Shown here in pieces: positions 17,789-25,223 of a stretch of 64,000 nucleotides of DNA. Made by a program: the position numbers and the translations under genes. Below the pieces are notes generated by a model. The model made no database searches. It saw only the letters and a list, made by a program, of their open reading frames with translations, and was not told where the DNA came from. The stretch is from Mycolicibacterium vulneris (GTDB lineage Bacteria > Actinomycetota > Actinomycetes > Mycobacteriales > Mycobacteriaceae), in contig NZ_NCXM01000001.1 in NCBI RefSeq assembly GCF_002104765.1, positions 62,001 to 126,000 of the forward strand. The letters are read 5' to 3'. Every line of letters starts with the position of its first letter. The first letter of the stretch is position 1.

Positions 17789-18478
17789 ATGCAGCACCGA
17801 CCGCTCACTCTGCCTGCCCTGATAGCCGCCGCCGCAACATTATTCGGCACGCCCGCCGCACACGCCGATGGTGACAACAACACCCTGATACCCAACAACC
17901 AGCGACTCAACAACGGCGTCGTCGCCAACGTCTTTACCGTCCAGCACCAAGCGGGCTGCACCAACGACGTCAGAATCAATCCCCAGCTACAACTCGCCGC
18001 CCAACGACACACCCTCGACGTCCTGCGCAACCAAAACCTCGACAGCGACGCCGGCTCCGACGGATCCACCCCACAAGACCGCGCCAATGCCGCCGGCTAC
18101 AAAGGCCAAGTTTCTGAGACCGTGGCCATCAACCCCGCCGTCGCCATCAGCGGTATCGAACTCATCAACCAGTGGTACAGCAATCCCGCCGACTACGCCA
18201 TCATGTCCAACTGCGCCAACTCCCAAATGGGCGTCTGGTCGGAAAACAGCCCGAACCGCACCGTCGTCGTAGCCCTCTACGGCCAACCCGACCAATCGCA
18301 CCTAGCGCCGCCAAAAACACCGCCAACAGGACCGGCGCCCCTTGCCGCCGCACAAGAAAATATCCCGCTGGATCCCAGCCCTGACTACGACGCCAGCGAC
18401 GAACTCGAATTCGGCCTCAACTGGCTTCCCTGGATCCTGCGCGGCGTGTACCCACCACCCGCCATGCCACCCCAATAG
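17789..18478 (+). CDS. secreted CAP-domain (SCP/PR-1-like) protein
   Basis: 229 aa from ATG 17789 with GGAAAGGA upstream. Signal peptide (LPALIAAAATLFGTPAAHA-D). The CAP fold is indicated by NGVVANVFTVQHQAGC, PQLQLAAQRHTLDVL, INQWYSNPADYAIMSNCANSQMGVW and VVALYGQP. The strand order and the disulfide cysteines match the mycobacterial CAP group. The tail (about 165-229) is Pro-rich and ends in WILRGVYPPPAMPPQ. CAP domains often bind sterols or lipids in an extracellular groove, which would suit a lipid importer, but no ligand can be inferred. Last gene of the mce operon. Confidence 0.75.
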   Translation: MQHRPLTLPALIAAAATLFGTPAAHADGDNNTLIPNNQRLNNGVVANVFTVQHQAGCTNDVRINPQLQLAAQRHTLDVLRNQNLDSDAGSDGSTPQDRANAAGYKGQVSETVAINPAVAISGIELINQWYSNPADYAIMSNCANSQMGVWSENSPNRTVVVALYGQPDQSHLAPPKTPPTGPAPLAAAQENIPLDPSPDYDASDELEFGLNWLPWILRGVYPPPAMPPQ

Positions 18479-18569
18479 CGGCATCGGCCCAGCGAGCCCC
18501 TGCCGCAACCACGAGTCCGGCCGTGAACTCACCTGCACAACACACAATCCGACGACGAGAGGCCACCGC

Positions 18570-19529
18570 GTGACTCACGGCGTGACTGATGGATCCGAGG
18601 AGGTTCTCACCCGTATCGACCATGGCGTCGGCCTGATCACGCTCAACCGCCCCAAGGCCATCAACTCGCTGAATCAGACGATGGTCGACGTGCTAGGCCC
18701 CCTGCGAAGTGGGAAAAAGACGATGCGGTGCGCGCGGTGGTGCTGTCCGGCGCCGGCGAGCGCGGGCTGTGCGCCGGCGGCGAGGTGGTCGCGGTCTACA
18801 ACAGCGCCCGCAAGGACTGCGTCGAGGTCTGCAAGTTCTGGCACGACGAGTAGACGAGTATTTGCTCAACGGCCAGATCGGCCGGTTCGCCAAGCCCTAC
18901 GTGTCGTTGATGGACGGCATCGTGATGGGCGGCGGGGTCGGCGTCAGCGCACACGGCAACGTTCGCGTGGTGACCGAGAAGTCCAAGATCGCAATGCCGG
19001 AGGTCGGCATCGGCTTCATCCCCGACGTCGGCGGCGCGTTTCTGTTGTCCCAGGCGCCCGGTTCACTCGGCCTACGCCGGCCTGACCGGGCGTCGACGGC
19101 GGCCTCGACAGCACCCTGGCCGCGCACGCTATCGAACCGCTGACCAGTGACCTTGTGGCGCAACGCCATTGGATCGACGACTGCTTTGCCGGTGAGACTG
19201 TGGCCGACATCGTCGGCGCGCTGCGCGGCCAAGACGCTAAACCGGCACAGGAGGCCGCCAACCTGATCGCCAACCGCTCCCCCATCGCGGTATCGGTGAC
19301 ATTGGAGGCAGTGCGCCGAGCCGCGAAGCTGGACACGCTGGAAGACGTTCTGGTACAGGACTATCGAGTGTCGACGGCCGCGGCGCGCTCACACGATCTG
19401 GAAGGCATTCGAGCACAGATCATCGACAAGCATCGCAATCCGATGTGGTCGCCGCCGAACCTCGCCGCGATCTCCGCGGCCGACATCGACGCGTATTTCG
19501 CGCCGGTCGACGACGACTTGAGTTTCTAG
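18570..19529 (+). pseudogene. echA9: broken enoyl-CoA hydratase / 3-hydroxyisobutyryl-CoA hydrolase (EchA9-like)
   Basis: All three frames are needed to read an EchA9-like protein. Frame 1 (GTG 18570) gives the N-terminus GLITLNRPKAINSLN and is lost near 18,700. Frame 2 gives [19 protein letters not shown] and reaches a stop created by an 8-bp tandem duplication (GACGAGTA twice, 18845-18860). Frame 3 continues with [23 protein letters not shown] and [14 protein letters not shown]. About 40 codons are then missing near 19,085 before [16 protein letters not shown] ... WIDDCFAGETVADIV ... [11 protein letters not shown]. The intact enzyme acts in valine or fatty-acid degradation. With three independent lesions it cannot be functional. 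Confidence 0.85.
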
Positions 19530-19542
19530 AGAGGCGGTTTGG

Positions 19543-19696
19543 GTGAGCGACACAACGTACGAAACCATCCTGGTCGAGCGCGATCAGCGGGTCGGAATCA
19601 TCACACTGAACCGGCCGCAGGAACTCAACGCGCTCAATAGTCAGGTGATGAACGAGGCCACCAGTGCCGCAGCCGAATTCGATGACACGGGGACGT
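19543..19696 (+). pseudogene. echA8: 5' fragment of an enoyl-CoA hydratase (EchA8-like), truncated
   Basis: Begins with a GTG and a GAGGCGG site and reads [34 protein letters not shown], the EchA8 N-terminus. Similarity ends about codon 46, where the sequence runs into the 3' remnant of a serine recombinase on the opposite strand. The active-site region (oxyanion-hole AAGADI segment and later helices) is gone. EchA9 followed by EchA8 is the usual mycobacterial order, so this was once a normal chromosomal pair. Confidence 0.8.
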
Positions 19697-20165
19697 TCAT
19701 ACTGAGAGCCGGCGATGATGATGTTGGCAGCATCTCGCCCGCAGGCGTGCTCGTGTCAATGTCCAAGTCTGCAAAGTGGAGCGCCCACCCCTCCTACGCG
19801 GCCTGCTCCATCAAACCGGCACCGTCGAGGACCGAGCGGCTTAGCCGGTCCAACTTGGCGACCACCAGTCCTTCTGCGCGACCATTCCGGACGTCCTCGA
19901 TCGCCGCTAACGCGCCGGGCCTGCCGTTCAGCGACTTCGCACTGATACCCTCGCGGCAATATTCGTGAACGACCGTTAGCCCCTTCCTTTCGGCGTACGC
20001 GGTGACTGTTGCGCGCTGGGCCTCAGGTCCCAGACCAGACAAAGCTTGTTCGGACGTGGAGACCCGCAGGTAAACGATCACGGACCTGGCAGGACCAATG
20101 GGCTTGTCCCCACGCTTGCGGCGTGCTCGAACCGGCACGGCATTTTTAACATTGAGGGTGCCCAA
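19690..20165 (-). pseudogene. serine recombinase catalytic domain, nonsense- and frameshift-mutated remnant
   Basis: The frame from 20165 reads SVIVYLRVSTSEQALSGLGPEAQRA with the nucleophile serine in YLRVSTSEQ, then [22 protein letters not shown] and [12 protein letters not shown], i.e. a resolvase N-terminal domain. A TAG stops it at 19794. The same frame continues beyond with [20 protein letters not shown], then a one-base shift gives [11 protein letters not shown]. Similarity ends about 19,690 at the echA8 junction. It therefore had one nonsense and one frameshift mutation and lost its C-terminal DNA-binding part. It appears to be the scar of an older insertion into echA8. Confidence 0.75.
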
Positions 20166-20209
20166 CGTATAGGGATTACCCCAAAAAGCCGTTGAACAGG
20201 GGCTGACCT

Positions 20210-20268
20210 TTGGTGGCAGGTACAGGATTCGAACCTGTGAAGCTTTCGCGACGGATTTACAGTCCGCT
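20210..20268 (+). repeat. attL: 59-bp direct repeat of the tRNA-Tyr 3' part
   Basis: Identical base for base to 48222-48280, which covers the tRNA-Tyr 3' end through the anticodon arm. Here the 5' half of the tRNA is absent: after ...CAGTCCGCT the sequence becomes TCTTTAGACG. It is therefore a partial tRNA copy, the displaced end left by site-specific integration. The bases just outside are also similar (CTGACCT on both sides, with one extra base at the right). Confidence 0.93.
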
Positions 20269-20907
20269 TCTTTAGACGTTTGCTAACTCAAGCCCTGTTG
20301 GGTGTGTTGAGAAAGTACTGGTCAGCGCGTTGGTTGCGTTGAGTAGTGAAAGCAGTTGCTAGCTCTACTGCGGACGGTCTGCGGACGGTTACCGCTACCC
20401 GGGCACCCTGCACACGGAGGTCAGATTCACTAGGACGAGCGCCAGGGCATCCCGCACCTCGTAGTGCGGGTACGCGACGGCATCGGGCTGGTGGGCCCAT
20501 TGGTGATTCCCGGCGTGACCAGCTGCCTGGGCAATTCCTAAAGGGAAACAGCCGCCCTGGCACCCATTGGGAATCGGATGCCGAGTGCAACGACGGCGTC
20601 TTGAGGATCGACGGGCAGAGCAGCCGTGGATCGGCCGTGCGACGACAGCCGCAGCGAAAGAGTATTTGGTCTACCCGGCTGGGAGCTACGGCCTCTGCTG
20701 GCGAACACAGTTCCGTCAGTATTACTCGCGTCGGGGTTTCTCAATACCTATGGCCCTTCCTTACGGCGAAATCCAATACCCGATTCCATGATGTAAGTCA
20801 AGGTAGTTCGTCAAAACTCATGTGAACTTTTTGTCCAGGCGAGACACTTCGCCGAAGTAACGGCCAACTTCGCCGGATTAACGGTGGTTACCTAGGAGGT
20901 GTAACCC
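20269..20907. other. island left end, no recognisable gene
   Basis: About 640 bp. A frame from 20346 to 20825 is open, but apart from its first codons (STADGLRTV, matching the integrase tail TADALRTV) it reads as arginine/serine-rich noise. Near 20845-20880 there are two similar CTTCGCCG segments (ACACTTCGCCGAAG and CAACTTCGCCGGA) of unknown meaning. No terminator or insertion sequence was identified. Confidence 0.45.
20366..20389 (+). promoter_or_regulatory. candidate integrase arm-type site, left arm
   Basis: Tandem direct repeat CTGCGGACG-GT-CTGCGGACG, 98 bp inside attL. A near-identical 25-bp copy (one mismatch) lies 48 bp inside attR, within the 3' end of the integrase gene (48150-48174). 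In the excised circle the two would flank the core attP. Paired short repeats on both arms are what lambda- and L5-type integrases bind with their N-terminal domain. The alternative is a duplicated scrap of the integrase 3' end. Confidence 0.4.
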
Positions 20908-21000
20908 ATGGAGATCGCAGTAGCAGGAGCTGGAACCGCCATCGCGGCCAGTGCCACCATGCCCGCGCCCTTCGGGGAGTGGCGCGCATCGCAACCTTAA
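20908..21000 (+). CDS. possible 30-residue peptide
   Basis: ATG 20908 is preceded by TAGGAGGTG, one of the best ribosome sites in the island, and the frame reads MEIAVAGAGTAIAASATMP and so on to TAA. It is too short and too alanine-rich to judge by similarity. It may be a real small peptide, a leader, or the start of a decayed gene. No partner is evident; the next gene begins 236 bp later. Confidence 0.3.
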   Translation: MEIAVAGAGTAIAASATMPAPFGEWRASQP

Positions 21001-21235
21001 TGGGGACTCTAACCCCTTCATATTGCGGCGTCTCGTCGCAGTAAATTACCGAAGTGCTGCACTCAGAACTTAGCAGCATGGCTTCCAACCGTGACTCGCA
21101 CAGTGCCCCAACTCCGTTGCCCTGATTGCAAGGAACCAGCGAAGCTCACCAACCCGCCCCATCGGCATGAAAATGCGCGCTCTTGGCGGCGTTGACGATA
21201 TAGACCACTTTGACGGACCAAGATCAGGAGTTTTG

Positions 21236-21898
21236 ATGAGAATCCGTTTTGCTGTCCTCATGGCAGCACTGATAGCACCGTTCGGGGCGCTATTCCTGGC
21301 GCTGGTCCCGGCCGCGCCACCCGCCCACGCCTGTCCGGGAGCCACAGATGGACACGGCAACGACACCCGAGCCGCACACGATGCCTGCTGCGGTGACATC
21401 ATCCTCGGTGCGCCCGGAGATTTTTCCAACTGCAACGCCGGTCCGATGGCACCCAAGGAACTGCCCGGAAACTGGCCCTGCCGAGACATAAACGCAGGCT
21501 CCCCAGCCTGCGCAGCCTGCATCCGGGCACACGTCTACACCGCCGGGCAGGACTGTGCCGGAGTCCCGTCGTCCGCAACCCGGCCCGCACGGATCATGCC
21601 GGTGTCATTCCGCACCAGCCCGGACGCGTGCAGCGCTATCGCTCAGGCGTATGTCGGGAACGGCATGTGCAAGGTTGAGCAGCAGGAGCAGGGCCAGCAG
21701 CCGACGCAGGACCCACAACAAGTGGCCGGTGGCCCCAATGACAACTCGCTCCAAATTCCGCCGAATCAGGGCCAGTACGATCCGGACCCGGACTACGGCA
21801 AGGCCACCGATATGCCGGGGCGTACTGGTGTTCCGATCAACCCTCCGAATCGGAAGCCGGACCCGAACGACCTGCAGTTCCCCAAGGGCCTCGGCTGA
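21236..21898 (+). CDS. secreted cysteine-rich protein, unknown function
   Basis: 220 aa from ATG 21236 (AGGAG upstream). Signal peptide with hydrophobic core AVLMAALIAPFGALFLALVPAAPPAHA. The mature part has about ten cysteines in pairs (DACCGDI; NWPCRDINAGSPACAACIRAH; DACSAIAQAYVGNGMC), suggesting a disulfide-stabilised domain at about 30-150. A Gln/Pro/Asp-rich, probably disordered tail follows (about 150-220). The stop overlaps the next start (TGATG). I do not recognise the family. It is the first of a run of exported small proteins carried as island cargo. Confidence 0.7.
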   Translation: MRIRFAVLMAALIAPFGALFLALVPAAPPAHACPGATDGHGNDTRAAHDACCGDIILGAPGDFSNCNAGPMAPKELPGNWPCRDINAGSPACAACIRAHVYTAGQDCAGVPSSATRPARIMPVSFRTSPDACSAIAQAYVGNGMCKVEQQEQGQQPTQDPQQVAGGPNDNSLQIPPNQGQYDPDPDYGKATDMPGRTGVPINPPNRKPDPNDLQFPKGLG

Positions 21899-22191
21899 TG
21901 AGGGCAGTCATCGCCGCCGCGGTCTTCGCGGCGAGTATCGTGGGCGCTCCGCTGGCACAGGCGGAGCCGGGCGACCCGAACGCGGCCAGCAACGACGATC
22001 AGTTCGGGCAGTACATGATCGCCCGAGGAATGATGGGGTCGTACCTGCAGGACGGTCACAGTAGTTGCGCTGCTTTGCGTTCGGGAGCAACCACGCAGTC
22101 GCAGGTAAATCGGTTGGAGGCCAAGCTAAGTGCGGCGGAAGCCAACACCGTTGTCTACGCAGCCATGCACTATCTGTGCCCTGGAGTCTGA
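21898..22191 (+). CDS. secreted DUF732-like protein
   Basis: 97 aa, coupled by TGATG to the cysteine-rich protein. Signal peptide MRAVIAAAVFAASIVGAPLAQA-E. The mature domain has the DUF732 pattern: YMIARGMMGSYLQDGHSSCAALRSGATTQSQVNRL ... YAAMHYLCPGV, with the two conserved cysteines. Mycobacterial genomes hold many DUF732 genes, and their presence in a mobile island suggests exchange between host and element. Function unknown. Confidence 0.72.
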   Translation: MRAVIAAAVFAASIVGAPLAQAEPGDPNAASNDDQFGQYMIARGMMGSYLQDGHSSCAALRSGATTQSQVNRLEAKLSAAEANTVVYAAMHYLCPGV

Positions 22192-22200
22192 GGAGGCTCA

Positions 22201-22443
22201 ATGCGAAAGTTATTGGTAGCGGCGGGAATAACCGTCGCGCTGGCTATTCCGGTAGTGGCCGGCCCACCCGCGCACGCTGATCCACGGTGCGCTCCCGGCT
22301 ACGTCGTCGGGGTGCCGATATCGAACGGCAGCCTGCCGATTAAATGCGTTCCGGCTGGGAATGTCCCGCCCGGCTACGCGGACGGCACCGGAGGGAACGC
22401 CCCGCTGACACCGGGCTACGGGCCCACCGGGCAGCCTGACTAG
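22201..22443 (+). CDS. small secreted protein
   Basis: 80 aa, 9 bp after the DUF732 gene with GAGGAGG as ribosome site. Signal peptide MRKLLVAAGITVALAIPVVAGPPAHA-D. The mature part of about 54 residues has two cysteines (RCAPGY; IKCVPAG) and is rich in Gly and Pro (GTGGNAPLTPGYGPTGQPD). Probably the third gene of an export-protein transcript starting at 21236. Family not recognised. Confidence 0.65.
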   Translation: MRKLLVAAGITVALAIPVVAGPPAHADPRCAPGYVVGVPISNGSLPIKCVPAGNVPPGYADGTGGNAPLTPGYGPTGQPD

Positions 22444-22566
22444 GCACCGACAAGAAGAGGCCCCAGCCGTTTAGCCAGGCAGTCCACGCCCGCTGGGTGT
22501 CAGAGCGGACCCAACTGGTAACCACACTGCACGGGCTGAGTCCCCTGAGAAGAGAGATCAAACGCC

Positions 22567-22671
22567 ATGAAACTTCTCCCCCGACTCTTGAAGCACGCAC
22601 TAGGCGCATTCGCGGTCGTCGGATTCCCCGCCCGCCCGAAGCAGGCATCCAGCCTGCGTGAGGAGCAATGA
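22567..22671 (+). CDS. possible 34-residue peptide
   Basis: ATG 22567 follows AAGAGAGATCA. The frame reads MKLLPRLLKHALGAFAVVGFPARP and so on and ends 1 bp before the ATG of the DUF2510 gene, so it may be a translated leader coupling into that gene. The N-terminus is basic and amphipathic with a short hydrophobic run. Too short to assign. Confidence 0.35.
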   Translation: MKLLPRLLKHALGAFAVVGFPARPKQASSLREEQ

Positions 22672-22672
22672 A

Positions 22673-23239
22673 ATGAACGCATCAACGCCCCAGCCGCCCG
22701 CAGGGTCGTATCCGGACCCGAGCGGCAAGCCCGGCCAGAAGTATTGGGACGGTCAACGGTGGCGGACAGATACCCCTCCGCCCCCGCCTCGATCCCCCCG
22801 CGAAAAGCTTCCCGGCTTGTGGTCGGGATTGTCACGCAAAACCAAGCTCGTCCTCGCCGCGGGTGCGGGGTTGGTTGTCGTTATCGCGGTCCTCTCGATG
22901 GTCGGCAGCCCCGCAAGTGGGCCATCCGGCCCGGGACCCGGCCAGCCTGCGCGGCCGGGCCAATCTGCTGCGCCTTCGCGCCACAGCGACGCCTACAACC
23001 AGGGTTACGAGTACGGCAATCAGCACCTAGCCCAGGGCTTTGCCTCACAGTACGACTGCGAGCATTACGCAAACTCCTACCGCGGTTTTGTCGCCAGGCG
23101 GGATATGCCCGACTGGCTGCAGGGCTGCATGGACGGCATCCGTGACCTGAATGCAGGGCCGAGCACGACGAGCCCGAAGGTCGACTGCTCGCAACCAGGG
23201 AACAACTGGGACCCGAGGTGCATCCTTGGGACCGGCTGA
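22673..23239 (+). CDS. DUF2510-domain membrane-anchored protein
   Basis: 188 aa from ATG 22673 with AGGAGCA upstream. The N-terminal DUF2510 motif is clear: PPAGSYPDPSGKPGQKYWDGQRWRTDT (about 9-35). Then a proline stretch, one membrane helix at about 64-84 (LVLAAGAGLVVVIAVLSMVG), and an external domain with NQGYEYGNQHLAQGF, QYDCEHYAN, WLQGCMDGI and DCSQPGNNWDPRCILG, i.e. four cysteines. DUF2510 is a short domain common at the cytosolic end of actinobacterial membrane proteins. The biological role is unknown. Confidence 0.75.
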   Translation: MNASTPQPPAGSYPDPSGKPGQKYWDGQRWRTDTPPPPPRSPREKLPGLWSGLSRKTKLVLAAGAGLVVVIAVLSMVGSPASGPSGPGPGQPARPGQSAAPSRHSDAYNQGYEYGNQHLAQGFASQYDCEHYANSYRGFVARRDMPDWLQGCMDGIRDLNAGPSTTSPKVDCSQPGNNWDPRCILGTG

Positions 23240-23249
23240 CCAGCCACGA

Positions 23250-23618
23250 ATGGTTCTTTCTAGAAAAGTAGTGGTGCCCGCTGTGTTGGCGGCGGCTATC
23301 ACTTGCGCTCCTGTGGCGCAGGCCGACAATGGCGACCAGGCGTCAGCCGAGCAAGCTGTCACCGCCATCTACAACCAGGTGCAGGCCCGATGCACCCCGC
23401 GTACTCCGCCATCGTTCCAGTCGATCAGTTGGGACAACTTCACCCCAGGCAGTTGGGGTCAGGGCCGCATTCATGACGCCAACTCGGCTCTGGGTGGTCC
23501 GTTCAAGGTGTATTGGACAAACCCGCGAGTCGGGCCTGCGAAAGACGGGGCGGCGGGCCGGGCATACCACGGGCCGGGCGGCAACACTCAATGGAGCGTC
23601 GACCTGGAGTTCTGTTAG
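23250..23618 (+). CDS. secreted protein of unknown function
   Basis: 122 aa from ATG 23250. Signal peptide MVLSRKVVVPAVLAAAITCAPVAQA-D. Mature part: helical start (QASAEQAVTAIYNQVQARC), then SFQSISWDNFTPGSWGQGRIHDANSALGGPFKVYWTNP and a C-terminal NTQWSVDLEFC. The two cysteines may pair. Ten bp after the DUF2510 gene, so probably co-transcribed. Family not recognised. Confidence 0.65.
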   Translation: MVLSRKVVVPAVLAAAITCAPVAQADNGDQASAEQAVTAIYNQVQARCTPRTPPSFQSISWDNFTPGSWGQGRIHDANSALGGPFKVYWTNPRVGPAKDGAAGRAYHGPGGNTQWSVDLEFC

Positions 23619-23678
23619 CTTCCCCCGAACCGCAGTCGCAGAACCATCGGCGGCATGTTCGAGATTGCGGCGAAATCC

Positions 23679-23906
23679 TCATGCGAGGGCCTCCAAAGTC
23701 GCGAATTGCGACTGCAGGGCGGCGACGCTTCGTCGGATTCCTACTGCTATAGCTGATTCGCACCGCACCAACAAATGAGCGAGATCGCCGAAGAGCGACT
23801 CGACCGTTGGCCCCGGCCGTCGCGGACGAGGGGTGTCCAGTCATTCATCGAGCCAACGGATTTCGATCGTTTCATCCGCCCGCCGTTGCTGACCGGTGTA
23901 TAACAC
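23679..23906 (-). pseudogene. possible decayed small gene on the opposite strand
   Basis: A frame from GTG 23906 reads LYTGQQRRADETIEIRWLDE, meets a TGA at 23841-23843, and continues as LDTPRPRRPGPTVESLFGDLAHLLV and ESAIAVGIRRSVAALQSQFATLEALA to a stop at 23679. The second half is amphipathic and protein-like. It could be one gene split by a nonsense codon or chance. No family assigned. Confidence 0.25.
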
Positions 23907-23910
23907 CGGC

Positions 23911-24141
23911 ATGACGCTTGCCGGGGTGGCGGGAGCCGCGCTAGTTGCAACTGGGGTTCTGTGGTTCGCTCCGGCACCATTGTCGCCGTCGTGTGACTAC
24001 GTGAATGTCGATTACCAGTGCCGCCCAGGGCCGAACCATGACCAGTCTGATGGCGGTATAGATCTTCCGTGTCGGGACGGAACCTTTACCCACTCCACGC
24101 ATCGCCAAGGCGCATGTTCCCACCACGGAGGGCTCGCGTGA
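23911..24141 (+). CDS. secreted DUF3761-like small protein
   Basis: 76 aa from ATG 23911 (GTG 23896 is an alternative). Signal-like N-terminus MTLAGVAGAALVATGVLWFAPAP. The C-terminal motif PCRDGTFTHSTHRQGACSHHGGLA matches DUF3761 (CRDGT.S.S..HRQGTCS.HGGV), a short Cys/His domain found in actinobacterial secreted proteins. The upstream CDYVNVDYQCRPG gives two further cysteines. Last gene of the exported-protein stretch. Confidence 0.72.
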   Translation: MTLAGVAGAALVATGVLWFAPAPLSPSCDYVNVDYQCRPGPNHDQSDGGIDLPCRDGTFTHSTHRQGACSHHGGLA

Positions 24142-24672
24142 GTCTTTCGAGTCATGCACCTCGCCTGTGAATGGCCGTTGCCGCTTGCTAGAAGGGTTCG
24201 AAGCCCGCACCACCGAGGCAGATCTAGTCCACTTGGCCGAATAGGGTGTCGGCACACCGGATCCCTCGCACCAATGGCCAGCGAGCAGGCGCGAGGTTGA
24301 GAAATCCTTTTGCATGGTGTGAACGAATTCGACTCCACGCGATGGCCAATTCAACGAGCATGAAGGGATGCACGTGCCGCGGGGGCGGATATGGCCACCA
24401 TCCTCGCCGACATGGGCCGCATCATCGAGGTTGTACAGACCTTCATCCCCGCAGAGAGATGCCCGAAGCGCAGGCAGCGCTGAGGGGAGACCCCTTCTTA
24501 CAACGCCAGCAGCGGTCCGCTCCGGTCGAAGGTATCCGCATGGTGGCCATCGACAACTCTCCCGATGCAGAGGGTTATGGGCATGGCCACTAGACCTGCA
24601 TCAAAGCGCCGACAACTCATCGCGAAGACACCCTTCGGCAATTCAATCTGCACGACACCGTCTTGGGCGGCG
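24142..24672. other. gap with decayed-looking sequence
   Basis: About 530 bp. One 30-codon frame (ATG 24391, MATILADMGRIIEVVQTF to TGA 24483) looks protein-like, and a frame ending at 24593 closes with MVAIDNSPDAEGYGHGH. Neither is long enough or well enough initiated to call. No RNA gene or repeat was recognised. Confidence 0.4.
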
Positions 24673-25215
24673 TCACGCCAACTGATCTGGTGGTATCGGT
24701 TCGGGCAGCATGTTCGCTTTCGTGGTCATGTCGCGGCATTCACCGTAAATAGTGATCGACCCTCCCGAATTCTGGACTGGGGAGTAAGGGTCGAAGACTG
24801 CCGTGACGCCTTGTTTGCTTACGGCGGAGGCGTGGGTGTGGAAGTCTCCTGGTGCTCCCCAGCCGTGTTGTTTGAGCGTGGCGATCATCTGCTGTATCTC
24901 AGCTTTGGACGCTTCAAGGGTCGGCGCGTGATCGTAGGCAAGCCCGACGATTCCCCGGAAAGGCGCGACAGCCTGGTCGTTACAGGAGTCACGGCTGAAA
25001 TGACCTGAGACTGCTTTGAGTCCCAGAGTGGTGGCGATTTCTCGTGCCGCGTTGACCACTTGGGCTTTAGATTGTTCAGGAGTCATCGGGTTAGACACCC
25101 CTTCGCTCAGATTCCGTACGCTATTGCAAGATTGAAGTGCGAGGGCGATTGCCGCCCCTGCAGTGAGGACAACCACTGAACGCCACGCGGCGTTGATCCT
25201 CTTCAAGGTGCTCAT
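24673..25215 (-). CDS. lipoprotein of unknown function, partner of the DUF1023 hydrolase
   Basis: 180 aa from ATG 25215; an in-frame TTG at 25227 would overlap the upstream stop. Lipobox LALQSC gives a lipid-anchored cysteine near residue 29. The rest reads MTPEQSKAQVVNAAREIATTLGLK and CNDQAVAPFRGIVGLAY and resembles small mycobacterial lipoproteins commonly encoded next to DUF1023 hydrolases. It lies 8 bp after the hydrolase stop, so both are probably translated from one message. Role unknown. Confidence 0.7.
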   Translation of the reverse strand: MSTLKRINAAWRSVVVLTAGAAIALALQSCNSVRNLSEGVSNPMTPEQSKAQVVNAAREIATTLGLKAVSGHFSRDSCNDQAVAPFRGIVGLAYDHAPTLEASKAEIQQMIATLKQHGWGAPGDFHTHASAVSKQGVTAVFDPYSPVQNSGGSITIYGECRDMTTKANMLPEPIPPDQLA

Positions 25216-25223
25216 CGATTTTC

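Noticed and set aside
20210..20300. A second tRNA-Tyr gene at the island's left end
   Set aside because: Only the 3' 59 bases match; the 5' half cannot form the acceptor stem, so it is an att remnant.
20346..20825. 159-codon frame at the island's left end
   Set aside because: Only the first codons resemble the integrase tail; the rest is not protein-like. Interpreted as arm-site DNA plus noise.
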